Origin: Anastatus disparis
Lineage: Eukaryota > Arthropoda > Insecta > Hymenoptera > Eupelmidae
Assembly (NCBI GenBank): GCA_017163975.1
Contig: JAFFSR010000136.1
Location: forward strand, 10,537,501 to 10,601,500
Direction: 5' to 3'
Length of the DNA stretch: 64,000 nucleotides
Both the position numbers and the translations under genes were made by a program. Shown piece after piece: positions 22,656-36,200 of the stretch (position 1 is the first letter of the stretch; each line of letters begins with the position of its first letter). Below the pieces are notes generated by a model. That model ran no database searches. It saw only the letters and a list, made by a program, of their open reading frames with translations, and was not told the origin of the DNA.

Positions 22656-25599
22656 GCATAATTTGTTTTAAAAAATGTCGTCTGATGTTCATGTTTAAAA
22701 AAAATTTTCGAGCGCATCACAAAACGACGTCCATTTATTTTTATTTCTTTAATGACGTTTACAGTGTAACAAAAATGATGCTTTTTATTTCATCGGATCA
22801 ATTAATGCGTGAATAATGTAGCAGTAGTGGTAAATTACATTATCAAATTAAATATATGTGAATTACGGTATAATGGTGAAATTCTTGCCTTTGAACAGCA
22901 CGCTTAATCATCTTATTTTCTTCTTTCTGTAATTGCCCAGTCGTTTATGAATGGAGCGAGCACAGGCGCTCTTAATTTCAGTTTAATTAGTTTAAAATAG
23001 AGGGATTTTATTTTAAGTTTTTTTTTGAAATTTCATGTTATGTATACATATGTAATTTAATGTACATATTTATACATAAAAATTATTTAATTTTTTTATT
23101 TTTATTTAAGAAAAGAGAAACAGGCGTCATAGAAAGAAAAGCAACATATTAATAAACTGGCAGTTTATGACTAACATGGATTGTGAATTTATTACAAGCA
23201 TTTTGAATATCCCACTTGGCATCGTCAAAACTGCATTTTATTTTTAAAGTGCATTGTAATTTTGAAACGAAATTGTTTACGAAGAAGTTTTATATTATTT
23301 TTTAGTCTTGTTTAAGTTTCAATTAAATTTAGCAGTCCTTAAATTCGCTTCTTCGAGAAACTCCTTTTCATCTTATAAAGAAATGGTAAATTAATAAGGT
23401 CGAAAGATCACGTCGATTTGATGAATTTGTACGTAGTTTTTCGGCCAATTGGCAAGCTAAATGTTTTTTTTTTTAAGATAAGCTATACAAATCTGGCCAA
23501 TATTTCTAGTTACAGAAGAAAGGAAGCTAATTCGTATCTTCAATTTCTTCGGATGCTTGAATAAAAATATATCACAGTCGAGTATTATGGTTTTGTACGA
23601 CGTTCTGTTATTTAATTAATTTTTGGAATATGACTCGAAGAAGCGTTTAATGAAGGACTAAAACTGCAAAAAGAGAAAGAAAAAGAAAGAAAAAATGGTA
23701 ACTTGGAGAAATGTATAATCGATCAGAAGTAAGTATTAAAATCACAAAATTCCTTTATACTTTGCGTGAAAGCAAGAGACAATTCATTATATAAAATACA
23801 TTCACATTGTACGCAAGTAATCATCGCAAAGACAATTTAACTAAAATAAAGATCAATAGCTATAAAGATTAACATAATTGATTTTGGATCTAAAGATCCA
23901 CATGTTTCATTTAGATTTATTACGAACGTCCCTCGTCCCATCCTCTGGTAAAAAATATTGCAGTGCTTTTTTTAGTTTTATTTTAAACTTTACAAAAAAG
24001 GAGTTGTGTAGAGCAGATCTGTTACATTTTTCGTGTATTCTCATTGAATTTCGTTTACGATTTGATTGATACGGCGGAGAATGTACTATCCAGTGATAAT
24101 AAAATACGTAAAAACGTATACATTATTTTTCTTTTGGTTGGCCTCGAGTTTCAAATACAAAAAAAATAAAGGAAAACTTATACAAAGTAAGCGCATACGC
24201 AAAGCGTGAAATAATCGCTCACTCGCATTCTTTTTTTTACTTAGTAATTATACGTATAAAATATGTAAAAGATGCACAGACCTTTTAGATTCTTGCGAAA
24301 TATTACACAATGGAAAACAGTCGGATGACATTAAAATGTTAAAAAGCGTAAATCGTTGGTTTAGTACATTCTTCGCAGAAACAAACGAAATGAAATTTTA
24401 TTATTTCTCTAAATATTACATTCTTTCAATTATTAGGAGTGAAATTCATCATCTACTATTTCTTTTATCTTTTGAACACAGTTTAGTGTGGCGCACAGTC
24501 TCATCGGCGATTTTATTAAAGTATAACAGTCGATTAAAATACTTGAGCATCCTCGTGATTTAATGTCAATTTTCGCTTTATTATTCCTCAGAAAACAAAT
24601 ACCATCGGAACTTTAATAAAATAGCCATTGAGCTACGATTTCAGTGATACATAAGAATTCTGGAGTGTGAATTACTCGCCTTTGCTTCCATTCTTTTTCT
24701 TTCTTGTTTTAATTTTTGGCCTTTCAACAATTAATCATACCAATTACGCGTGTTTACAGTTCTAATTAAAAGTTTAAAATATTCACCCACCCCAGACTTG
24801 CCACTGGAAATGCAACTCATACCTACAATATTAAAATAAAGATTACTCAATTTTTATTTTATATATGTATGCTTCGAATACTAAGCACTGAGAACGTAAT
24901 ATCGTCTCTTTCGCAGATTGTGATGTTTGATGAACGAGATTGCACAAATAAGAAGAAAATCAGAGCTGCACGAGTCAAGGCTCAATGTCAAGCTCCTTAT
25001 TTTCTATAAAATAATAAAAATTAAATCAAAGAATACAGTCAATTATCGAATCATTTCACGCAAAAATAAAGCCTAAATGTATGTCAAATTTCATTTTTAC
25101 AATTAAACAATGATTTTGTTTTCAAAGTACAATAGACATACTTTTATCTCTCCTATATATCGATGAATAATCTAATTTAACTAAAATAAAACAGCGCTTT
25201 TTGTAAATTTTTTTCAGCGGAAGCACCGATTCGCTCTAATAATGATGAAAATAAATCGTATATAAACAATACTAACTAAATACTAAACGCAAAAGAGGTG
25301 ATATAATAATTTATAATTAAGAAAATAATATACGTTTAGATTAAAATTAAAGGTGCACTGATAAATTATATTCTAATATTTGCCAAGAACAATAATAAAA
25401 CGGTTGCATTTCCATTGGACGCAGGCTAGTCGATAATAACTTGATTGTTTATTTTTTTTTAATTATTATTTTTATTCGAATCATAAACTTTATACGGTGT
25501 ATCGCTGTCGTCAGGCGTGTAAATCTAGGTAATTAGGTGGATACCACGTAGGTATTCAATGATACGGTTTGCCTCCAGAAAAAAAGAAATAACTATTTT
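22656..25599. other. Convergent region, probably holding a long PTP4A 3' UTR
   Basis: Nearly 3 kb separates the convergent PSMF1 and PTP4A genes. Base composition is less AT-extreme than in true intergenic DNA further left, and there is no coherent frame, which fits a long 3' UTR of the minus-strand PTP4A gene. The short open frames here lack family features. This interpretation is inference. Confidence 0.4.
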
Positions 25600-28180
25600 T
25601 TACTGGACGCAGCATGAATTTTTCTGACCATTCTTGAGCTTGAGTCGAGACTTGGGACGATATTTCTCCAAATAGGCCAGCTGTTTGGCATTGATAGCGC
25701 CTCGTCTCTTCCTGAAATGTACATTTTTTTATTAATATCATTTCTTTTTAATTAATAAATAAGATGATACAATAGGGTATATAATTCATAGTTACCGACA
25801 TAGTAGTTTCCCAAACATTTAATTTTTATTCAAACATTTTACGAAATATCTCTACATCACGCTTTTTATTATTAGTTAAAATGGAAGACTAATATATAGA
25901 TATTTAAAAAAAATTTCAATTAAGAATCGAAAATTTGGAAAACTGTAATGTCGATATTTTACATTACCTTAATTCGATTAATTGATTTATAACGATTATA
26001 GATATATATAGAAATCAAATTTACTGGCAAAAATTAATATCCTTAGAAAGGAAAATGGATAAATGCAAGAAAAAATATTATCTTTTAAATCAAAATAAGA
26101 GAAAGAAAAGAAAGTTGTTTAAAAAGAAGATAATTTGTGAGATAGAAGGCAACAATGTGTTAAAGATAAAAGACTTTTGATGATAAATATAAATGCAGCT
26201 TATACGGTTACGAAAGATAAAATAACAAAAGTCTTAAAAAGTTATTTAATCAAAAAAAAAAAAAAATCTCGTGATAATGGAATTGTTTGAAGTGTGACAA
26301 GAGGCGTGTGTCAGTCGTGTGCGTCGCGCAATTTTCTATATACATATATATTATTTACTTACTCTCTGATTAGAGCGACAGCGTCCTCGTATTTTAGTCC
26401 AAGCTCAATCAGGGCCAGTGCCACGAGGACAGGTGCTCTACCAAGTCCAGCAACACAGTGCACCGCTACGCAGCCATCGGGTGTCTCGCGGAATCGATTC
26501 TTTAATAATTCAAACCAATCGTCTACTACCTGCAAACATAAATAGAAAGCCGCTATTTTATTATTTTATTACCTTGAACATGATTTTTCTTTTTTTTTTT
26601 CTTTTTATTATTAATAATTATAGTTTAAGTCTAGTATTATTTGAAAAAAAAATTTTTTCTATATATTTTATGAATATAATTTTTTTTAAACTAATAACAT
26701 TCATTAAATTTAATTTATTTATTTATTTTACAATAAGCGGGCATAAATGCCCTGTACATAATAAAGAGACAAAATAGTAATAAGGAATTAAATGAATTAA
26801 TTTTTTTTTATTAAATCAAATTAAAAAGATTACATAGGTCAAATGGAAAGAAAAACTTGTTTTTATTGTGATTTATAAATTTGTTTTTCAATAAAATTAT
26901 ATACAAATAATAAATAATAGAAAAAAATATTGTCCACTCTTTGATCGTGTCTCTAATCGACTAGGCGAATAAGAGAATATTGGTCAAAGAGAAGGTATTG
27001 CGTATTATAGCACACTTATGACTCAAGCATCTCTTAAGAATATCAGAGATGGATCTAAGGAGCGTGCATGATTATTTTTATTAACATAAAAACAGATTTT
27101 AATTGAATATTACGAGAAATATGAAATAAAAAGTCGGGCTATTGGAATCGAACTTGATTCCCTCAATCGCGAAGCAAACGCTCTACCGACTGAGCTAACG
27201 CGCGACGCCACTGAAAGTAGAATTCTTACTATTTTAAAGACTTCACCAACATATACGAGCAAAATACTTGGAAAAAAATTTGAAACACGTATTATTTAAT
27301 CATTCAAAGTTAATTATGTAAATGCATATCTATATTTATAAATATTTTTTTTAAATATAATAATTTTCATTTATTTTCCTAATTTAAAAAAAAATTATTT
27401 TAAAAATTTTATTTCAATTTGCAAATAACTTACAATTTATGATGAAATTCACATTATAAAATACGCATTTTACTATGACGCTTTGCGATGATAAATATTC
27501 CCTCTTTGTCAAGAAGTGAATCACTTGGTATTATACTTTATTATTTTATCAATAATTAATGTTAGTAAATTTTTATAAATAACTTTCATCATTTTACAAA
27601 ATTATATTAAAACTAATTCAATTAATTTTATTTTTAAATAATTAATAAATTTAAAAAAACAGTTTTAAAAATAAAACTAAAAAAATTTAGATTATAAATT
27701 ACGTTTTTTAATATTTGTTTTTAAATAAAATTTTTCATCTATTTTTATAATTTTGATAGAATTAAATGAAAATAATTTTGATAAAATTACCTCATTCGGC
27801 GGGAAGGTCCCATCATCAAAGACTAAATCAAAAACATTGATACCTTCCTTCTTCAGTTCTTCAACTTTGTAAGTTGGTTCGCATACTCTTACTACTTCTT
27901 TGACATTGTGCTTTTTCAATTCCTAAATAAGAAAAATATTAAATTAATATATACGACAATTTATTATATGACAATAAAACAAGTTTGCAAAAAAAGTATC
28001 AATTAATTTATTCATGTACACATAATATATGATTTTAAATTTCTAGATTTAAAAATAACTCACTTGGATAAATGTATGAATAGTTTGGTCATTGGGCCGA
28101 TCGGTAATGAGGAATTTCATGTTTTTGTATTCAATCTCAGCAGGAGCTGGTCTGATATCTTTGACCCTCATGTTGCTCAT
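25600..28180 (-). CDS. PTP4A1: PRL-type prenylated protein tyrosine phosphatase (PTP4A)
   Basis: Four coding exons, 28064-28180, 27791-27922, 26363-26529 and 25600-25711, give 175 aa. The start [20 protein letters not shown] matches the PRL family; an upstream in-frame ATG at 28252 would add 24 unrelated residues and is probably in the 5' UTR. The general-acid loop VFDDGTFPP is at residues 73-81 and the phosphatase loop HCVAGLGR at 107-114 (catalytic Cys108, Arg114); the Ala after Arg instead of Ser/Thr is typical of PRLs and explains their slow turnover. A polybasic tail ([15 protein letters not shown]) precedes the CaaX box CCVQ, predicting farnesylation and plasma-membrane or endosomal location. 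PRLs are known to bind CNNM magnesium transporters. The intron at 25712-26362 contains a MITE; the intron at 26530-27790 contains a tRNA-like pseudogene. Confidence 0.97.
25792..25972. mobile_element. MITE-like element, copy B (inside PTP4A intron)
   Basis: Left end TTACCGACATAGTAGTTTCC and right end TGTAATGTCGATATTTTACA correspond to the right and left ends of copy A (8962-9133) in reverse complement. Internal blocks such as GAAATATCTCTACATCACG and TTAGTTAAAATGG also match copy A in reverse orientation. It has no coding capacity. Its place in an intron of an expressed gene suggests it is tolerated there. Confidence 0.65.
26530..27790. other. Long PTP4A intron
   Basis: An AT-rich intron of about 1.26 kb between coding exons 2 and 3. 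Apart from the tRNA-like element at 27133-27206, nothing is recognised. Confidence 0.6.
27133..27206 (-). pseudogene. tRNA-like pseudogene (or tRNA-derived repeat)
   Basis: On the minus strand the sequence has a perfect tRNA D-arm (TTAGCTCAGTCGGTAGAGCG), a TTCGATTCC box-B-like segment and partly complementary ends (GTCGCGCG and AGCCCGAC) over 74 bases. The loop after the D-arm would read TTCGCGA (anticodon CGC, Ala-like). However, the anticodon stem and T-stem do not pair properly and the acceptor has mismatches. The RNA polymerase III promoter boxes look intact, but the cloverleaf does not, so I call it a decayed tRNA or a tRNA-derived SINE piece. T-run termination could occur just after the end. 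Confidence 0.6.
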
Positions 28181-30530
28181 TTCCTTTTGAACGACAGCGG
28201 ATAAAGAAAAATTGACCTCCCTTATCAATAAGCTGAAGTCGAAACTCGTCAAGTTATTTCAAAATTCGACTGCTCTCCAATATATAGAATTTCAATAAAT
28301 TTCAGAAAAAGAAAAAATTTAAAATAAAAAAAGAAGTACCGAATGGGCTTTAGTCCCCTTTCTCTTTAATTGCTCGTATCACTTTTCCACTTTTTTAAAA
28401 CTTTGTAAAAAAATAAAGTTCTTATCCAATATCCAATGACGAATAGAAAAAAATTAACTAAAGAATAAGAGAGAACAACTTAATCCATAGATGCCAGTCT
28501 TACAAAGTTGTTCTTCATTTGAGAAAAATAAATTTATATTTAATAAATGAGAAAAAAAAAATACTCGGTATTTTTTTCACAGAGGATAGAACAGCGGGCA
28601 CTCACATTTAGATTTTTTTTTTTGGGAAGGGATTTAAAGGGGGTCGCGAATTTCGCTTAAGTGCTTCGGAGCTACGTTACATCAGGCGTTTCTCTTTTGT
28701 GCACTTATCCCCTAAATCGGAATATTTCACTTTCCGGAAGATATTCTGAAATCATAAAAAAATAAATCGTACATTATTATACAAACTTTAAATGAGTGTT
28801 TTTTTATTTACTTAATTACAAAAAGAAAATAATTTTTTTAAATATTTTTTTATCATTGAGTAAAGATATAAAAATTTTGTTTTTATATTTTTTTGAAAAT
28901 TATCATATATAAACTATCAAACGAAATTCATATACAAAATAATAATCTAACTAAAGATATGCATGAATAGTTATAAAGTCAAAAGATTTTATAAAGTTTT
29001 AGTTATATAAACTAAAATCAGATAAAAAGACGTGAATGTAATAAGTCAAAAATGGCTCAAACTACTGGAACTAAAATTTACATTCGTTTTTGCATAATAC
29101 ATTTAAAATTCTAATTTAATTTTCAAAAAATCTACATCTTTTATAAAACTTTATGCTTTTTTGCATTTTATGAAATTAAAAAAAAAGCAATATAAAAAAA
29201 TTCATCGCAATTTCTTCAGGATTATCCTATTTTTCGAAAGTTTATAAATTTAATAAGGCGATGAAAAAAAAAAATGTGAGTCTTGACGCTATCTAGAAAA
29301 AAAGAAGCGTGAAACAACTGTTAACCTTGAAAATGTCGTGAATACCTTATAGCAAAGCATGCATGTATTTGAAGGTCGTTTAAAAAAATGTTTGCTTTAT
29401 TCTTCATTGGCAAGAGTAGCGGCGGTAATGATTATAAAAAAAAAATAATAATAATAATATTGCAACGGTTAATGTGATAGAAAACATTAAAGCGTGTTTG
29501 TAATAAAACTTAATCGTTTAATCCTTTAGAAAATAAAATAAAAAAAACATTCTAGAGAAGCAAAAAAATAGAGAAGAAATGGGAATTAGAAACTGTTAAG
29601 TTGAAATGAAACTTACCTATTTGGCACTGGCAGCTCCTCGTTGGACGAGAAGCAGTCAGTATATTTAATGAAAGTATGTCTTGCGCGCAAAATTTTTTTT
29701 TGATTTCTTTTTTCTTTTCTTTAATTACATATAAGTTTAACCAGTTGTTAGGAAAAAAAGCACAAATCCTAATTGCACGCTTTTGTCTGAATGAACGAGA
29801 AAGTCTTGAATGATAATAGTTAGAGATGAATTGGCATTAAAAATTTTTAGTTCTTTTATTTTTTCATTTAAAGTAAAAGGCTTGCGATGATGACTAGGAT
29901 GATGATAATATTATCTAGCTCAAGTATTTCTTAAGTGTTAATCTTTCCTTTATATTGTGGATAATGATAGAATCCTTTTTTTTCTCTTTACTTATGTTTT
30001 TTTTCTGCTTGATTTTAAGTAATATCAAACGAGCTTAATTTTTTAAAGCAGCCAATTTACAGCGTGCAGCAGCTTTTTAAGGATGTAACATAGTTGTTCA
30101 TTATAGGCTCGCTATTGTCAATGAAAAAGAAGAAGAAAAAATAATACGTATTAGTTTCACCTTCTTTTTCCCTTCTCAATTTTCTTTCAATCGCTATGAC
30201 TATTTTTAAATTGCAATCTCTTTTTCTCTCTCACTCTTTTTTTTTAATCTATTTTTTTCTCAAATGACCTTTTCTCTTCTCCTTTGAAGAATGCCTCTCT
30301 CTCTCTATTTTTCTTCTTCTTCACACCCTCGCTCTCGCGCTTTCCCTCGATCTTTTCTCTTTTCCAATTTGATCAATCCTCCTCTGACGGCCTATTTTTT
30401 TTTCACCTCGTGCCTTCTCTCCACTCGTGGGCTCTCCCTCTATTTGTGTTGAGCCTGGCAATACTCTGCGCTGTCCAGCTGAAACTCCATGTATGTGAGG
30501 ATGCACTCACCAGGAAACTGTAATTACAAA
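28181..30530 (-). promoter_or_regulatory. PTP4A upstream region with probable non-coding 5' exons
   Basis: On the minus strand a GC-richer segment ending CCAAATAG|GTAAGT (donor GT at 29615-29616) looks like a non-coding 5' exon of PTP4A. Possible acceptors lie near 28215 and 28240. Further upstream, 30280-30510 is strongly GA-rich on the minus strand, typical of an insect 5' UTR or promoter; another donor-like TG|GTGAGT lies at 30505-30512. A GC-richer block at 28590-28740 also ends in a donor-like AAT|GTGAGT. Exact exon boundaries need transcripts. No coding potential is seen. Confidence 0.4.
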
Positions 30531-32988
30531 AAAATAACAAAGTTATTATTTTAAAGGATAAAAATAACTTTATGGTAACATTAAATTCAATTGATTTATA
30601 AAAAAATTAAAAGCTATTGGGTTAATTTACGTAGAATCTTAAAGTTGTTTTAATTAAAATGTATATACAAAAATAGTGCAATATTTCTTTTTCAAAATTT
30701 CATCATAATATTAATATTTATGATTTCATGAATGAAATAAAATTCATTTTTACTCCATATTTAATAAGCCATATATATTTGAGCTTAGTAAAAGTATATT
30801 GTTATAATCGAATAAAGCTTTTGGCTTTGCAAATTATATTTCAAACCGATAGAATGTATATGCAAAGACTAAAAATATTCATTTTCCCCTTGTAACTTCG
30901 TTCCCCCTTTGCACAAGTATTCTCATTTTAAAAATAACATTTATTGCTTGCTTTCACGCGAATCTCAAGATGATAATAAATTAATTTTTTTTCTTAATTA
31001 TTAAATTTTTCATATACCTAATCCGTTAATAAAGTTATAAAAAAGGACAATATGCTTTCTCTGCGAGAAACTAAAAGTAGATACGTATAAAGTAAATGAA
31101 CATTATAAGTAAATGATCGTTTACGAAAAAAAATTCTTTTGGCATCATGAGTATTCTTTCGCACAATTATTGTTTCTTTAATAACTATGGGACCTTTCTT
31201 TTAGGACACCAATATGCCACATTACACGTGTTATTTTCCCAGTGGGGCTTGTCTATAAATTGTTTTCCATGGTATGCGAGTTCTATTCACCGGAAAATTC
31301 ATAAAGCGTTTTTCCGAAAATTTTCCCGAGCGTCAGTTGAGTGTCTTAGCCACTCATCTTTCGTACAGTCACGCTGTTTCTTATGCAAGAATTCTTCACG
31401 TGGTATTCGTAAAACATTTGTTAATAGGTCGAAAAAAATTTTGGCGCAATAATTACATAACAATTTTTTTTTATTGTAACAAATCCAAAAAATTATTTCA
31501 AAGTATAAACTTTAAAATAATTTATAAAAGAATAAAATAAAAAACTTGAAGTATTATTTTTTAAACAAGTAAAAATCGAGTAACTGAAAAAAATTATGCT
31601 GTAAGGCATATGTAGAGGTACAAGCAGCAAAATAATAATACATAAATTAACAAGAAAGGTTAAGAGAGTACCTTGAAAAACCTTAAACTTGTGTGCTTAT
31701 TAGCCTTGAGTGCAAGAGCGATAAATTTTCTCATTGCATCTTAGTTTATAAAGGATTGTACAGACTGCGCTAGTGGCTAATGTAACAGCTTGCATTCTAT
31801 ATAGGTTGTAAAAGTTATTTCAAGCTGTACGCTTTATACAATACAACTTGCAACAAACTTTCTTTAACACGCATATAACATCGAAATTATATTTTCATCT
31901 TGTTCGGTTTTGCTATACGAATATAAGCAGAAGCTGTAGTTTTGAGTGCGATTAATTGTTCTATATATATATATAAAATAACAATTAAAGATTAGATGGC
32001 GGCACTATGTTTAATTTTGACTTTATAGTTAATTGATGTTCAATTCGTTATGTATTGAAAGAGCCAGATTCCTAAATGTGGCTCAATAGAGATTGACGAA
32101 AATCAAGCTGCCACGTTAGATAACACCCCCTTGTCTAGGTGCAGCCAACTTTTTTGCGCTCTGAGCGTTCCGATGCTTTTTATTTCAATGATTTTTGTCA
32201 AACAAATATTTTAATTATTCCTTTTAACTTCAATTTAATCTTAATTAATCAAGTTTTTTTAATTACACCATTTTCTTTTCAAATGAGCTAACATGAGCTT
32301 ATTATGTAAACAAAGAATTTTTTTTTAAATATTTTAATACTGTTTTTTATAACGTAAAATTTTTTAATTTATCAATAGTATCAATTTTTTTAGACAATGT
32401 AAACGCTCCATCCTTTTTTTAATAACTAATAAACAATCATATTAATTATTAAAAATGGAGCAAAAAGTTTAGAATAAAAAATACATTAGTTTGTAATGTG
32501 CACATACTTAAACATTATTCAGTTAAATTTTTAAACAGATTTATTATTATACTATGGAAAACTTAGAATATTTGTGAATTATATTTATGGCACATACTAT
32601 AAGCTAATGTTTTTCTTTTACTAAAGTTATTGTTTTAGTTGCAATTTTTAATATAATTGTTTATTGACCGACAAGGTAAGAATATTTACCGATCTTAATA
32701 TACATGAAAATCAAATTAATACGTGTAAACAATGCAAATAAAAGATAACGCAAAATGCACAAATAAAAAAGTATTAATAAAATAATTTTTAGTAGAGAAA
32801 AGAAAGAAAAAACATATATATATATATATGTATTAAGAACTAATAGAGAGTTTGTTCGTAAGTTTATTTTGTTGACTATTTAGCGAGTTTCCAAGATAAA
32901 TGAGCTTGCACTCTCGAGCTTTCTTGAATTTTCGATTTTCGTGTACTGATGCCAAATGAAACAGCTGCTGTTAAATCTTTTAAAACTA
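30531..32988. other. Gene-poor stretch with one GC-richer segment
   Basis: Mostly AT-rich. The segment 31190-31440 is less AT-rich and open in several frames on both strands. On the minus strand an open run without ATG (about 31299-31470) includes RIPREEFLHKKQRDCTKDEW, which looks protein-like, and a short ATG frame upstream (about 31660-31735) ends near a GTACTC donor-like site. I cannot join these into a convincing gene. Confidence 0.3.
32814..32829. repeat. (AT)n microsatellite
   Basis: A pure AT dinucleotide run of about eight units. Confidence 0.8.
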
Positions 32989-33213
32989 TTAAGGTATACT
33001 ATGAGACCTTGCTTTATCTACTTTATTTCCGGTACCCCATTGCCGGCTTATTTGTACGTTTAAATCAATGGGATGAATGAAACTATTTCTATTATCTCTT
33101 TCTTTGATTAAATACTCTTTTAATATTCTTTTTGCGCTATTTACTCTTTTAGTCTCTGATTTTAATCTCCGCTTTGTACTTTTATTATTTTCATCAACAT
33201 TCGAAAACATTAA
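32989..33213 (-). CDS. Possible hypothetical coding exon
   Basis: The C-terminal part of a longer AT-rich open frame has unusually protein-like composition for this region. From an ATG near 33213 it reads MFSNVDENNKSTKRRLKSET and runs through a basic Lys/Arg-rich, Ser/Asn-rich segment to a stop at 32989-32991, ending SHSIP. Random open frames in this DNA are dominated by Phe, Ile, Leu, Tyr and Lys; this one has many Arg, Ser, Asp, His, Gly and Trp residues. No domain or homologue is recognised, the ATG is not preceded by a recognisable upstream region and no splice partners are clear. It could be a decayed transposon fragment or a real small exon. Confidence 0.22.
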   Translation of the reverse strand, partial: LMFSNVDENNKSTKRRLKSETKRVNSAKRILKEYLIKERDNRNSFIHPIDLNVQISRQWGTGNKVDKARSHSIP

Positions 33214-36200
33214 ATTCATGTAATATTTCAAAACAAATAAAAAAACCCAATCTAAAACTATTTTTTTAACTGATCTTATCAATACTAATAATAAATCATT
33301 AAAGACAATGTAAAAGTTTGATATCAATAAACAAGCAGTTAATTAAAATTTCAGTATGCATATGCAAAAACTTTATCTCTCGGCTAAACTATTATAAATT
33401 ACAAACTACTAAGTTAGGTATTACGCATACGTATTTACAAAAGAATATGATTACGATGTTATGTTTATATCAACAAACTTTGGCATACCTGCTCGATTAA
33501 TAGCCGGTTAATTTTATCATTATTTTAGTATATATAAACACATAGATTCAAGTGATAAACTTTACTCATTTATCAAAACTAACAGACGGCAAGTGTAAAA
33601 AAGAATTTTTTTTTTTTAAATAAACATATACAAAATAACAATAAATTAAGAAAATAAAATAGCAATTTAATAAATAAGACGTGCAAAATTTAATTTGATA
33701 TAGAATGGAAAATTTGAAAGACTTCGTAATCGGTGTCAGTTTAGGCTAAATTAACGAGGGTTAAACGATGACGTTAGGTTTTTGTTAAATGAAAGCAAAT
33801 TGATGTTTTGCAAGGGAGGACGACACTTGCTAATGCGAAATAAAAGTAACACTAAAGACTCTTAACTCTATAATACTTGTGAGAAAATTTTTTTTCTTCT
33901 TTCTTCTTATTCTTCTCAATTGATGAAAATAAAAATAAAAGCATTTCTCATTTAAGTGAACGTGATAATAGCGAGAATTTATTGAAGAAGTACTTGAGTA
34001 ATAGAAAAAGTGCCGATTAAATTTAATTGAATCGAGAATTCTTTTATTATACATAATAAATTTTTTATTTTTTTTATATTTAAGAGTCCAATTAAATTGC
34101 TTTATTGTTTTTCAAGTTTAATTTAAACATTTAAAAGAGCTTTTTAGCGTTTTTGTATAATTAATTGTTAGTTTTAGAAAGGTTAATCAAAAGAAATGAG
34201 CTTAATTGTTTATTTTAGTCGTAAAATATCGTCGTTATTCAATAGTAAACATTCCCGAGTATTTTAATTTTGAATGCATATACATGTTCAAATAATATTT
34301 TGCAATATTTATAGTACAATTTGTTTTTCACAACTTATTAATCATGCGACTAATACCTTGTGTAAATAATATTTCTTATATAGCCAATAACTTCTAAGAA
34401 ACCGAACATCAATTTTATTTTTCATCGCGCGCATAACTTATCCTGTCATCTAAAATATGACGCTCTTAGCTATAACTAAAAGTATAGATTTGTAAAATAG
34501 TCATTAGACTAAACTAATATTAAAATTAAACGAAAGTTTTGATTAATTATAGTTATCGTCATGTGGCTTTTGATATACTTGAGTACTTTGGTATATGCGC
34601 CTATGATACCTATACACACTTAGTATTTCATTATCTTCTTTTGTAATACAATAACACCAAAAGCGTGATCGAATTATCATTTTGTATTTATATTTTTACA
34701 GGATGCACATATATAATAATACAAACATTGTTTGTTATTTGTTTGACATTCAATTAAAAGCATTAAATGCGTTTTAATGTTATTGAAGTTTTTTTTAAAT
34801 ATTATTTAAAACATACATTTGTTAAGTTATTATTCGTGTTATATTATTTACCGGTATTACAAATTTTAAGCATGTAAAAAAGGTATATTAATTTTGATTA
34901 GCGTATTAAAGTATTAATCATAAAATTAGAAAAATAAAATATATACATGTATAATAATACGTAGTTGGAAAGATTTTCAATTTTGCAAAAAAAAATAACT
35001 AAACGAACGACTAATAATAAACGTTTGAAAAAAAATATTTTCAAAACTTACAAAAATTCACTGATTATTATTTTTTTTATTTAATTATTTGTTTATAAAT
35101 ATAGAGAAAAAAATGTCGTTTAAAAATAAAACACAAACTAAAATGGTATACAAAAAGATGGAAAGTATATCCGAGTGCTTTACAAAAAAGTAACTGGCGG
35201 GTGTTAGTTGAGGCGAATGACGACTTGCCGATTCTTAACCAACCCCACTTTACCAAAGTTACATACACGCATATACACGAAGAACTAAATAAAATGCGGG
35301 AGTAGGAAAAGATGAAGAAGAAGAAGCTGATGATATATTCTATATAACTATATATACTTTTTTAAGCCATGTTTATTATTAACGGCTTGAAGAAAGAAAT
35401 AAGAGAAAAGTTATATATCGACGGACATAGCTCATCTTTTACATAATCTAAAAACATTAAATGACCGATAGAACGTACATCGCGAAAAATACAACAGCGT
35501 GGCTTTATTGGCAGCTATAATGGATCTAATGCCTGGCAATCGCGCACGAGTAAAGCTTAGAATATGTACCTTTTTATTCTTCTTTTTATGAAATGCAACC
35601 CGAAGACACATGTTAACACGCTCATTTAGATTTTCATAGAAACTTTTTATTTTCACTCTTTTCTCTGTAAAGTGCTAGCTCAAGTTTCTTTGATACTATC
35701 TTTTTATGAAGTTTTAAATTTTTTTATTTAATTCTGATATTATTATCATCGATGTTTTAAAAATTCTAAATTTTTAAAGAAAATCATTAAGTCTGTTAAC
35801 AACTTTTAATTGTATTTTACTGTTATTCATTTGAACAAAGTTTTTGCATAAATTGTTATATTAAACGCATTCAGTGGAATTATTAAATTAAAATTATATT
35901 TCTCAAAATTTTCATTGGTTTTGTATAAAATTTTTCTTTTAATAACACTGTACACTTTTCAATTTAATCATCTATTAATAATTTTGTTTTCAAAAGAAAC
36001 ATTAAATACGAAAATTCATTTTTAACTCTTTTTAAAAACAAAATAAACTCGTTATTTCAATTAAAAAAATTGATATCATTTTAATTGAATGCACGTATAA
36101 ATAAAGAGCTAATAAAAATAAACATTAAATCAACAAAACAAAGCGTTATACAATTAAAATATTTAAAAGCGATACTAATGAAAAATATCGAGTTCGAAAA

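Noticed and set aside
26294..26545. Plus-strand open frames across PTP4A exon 3
   Set aside because: They overlap the phosphatase-loop exon in antisense and have no family features.
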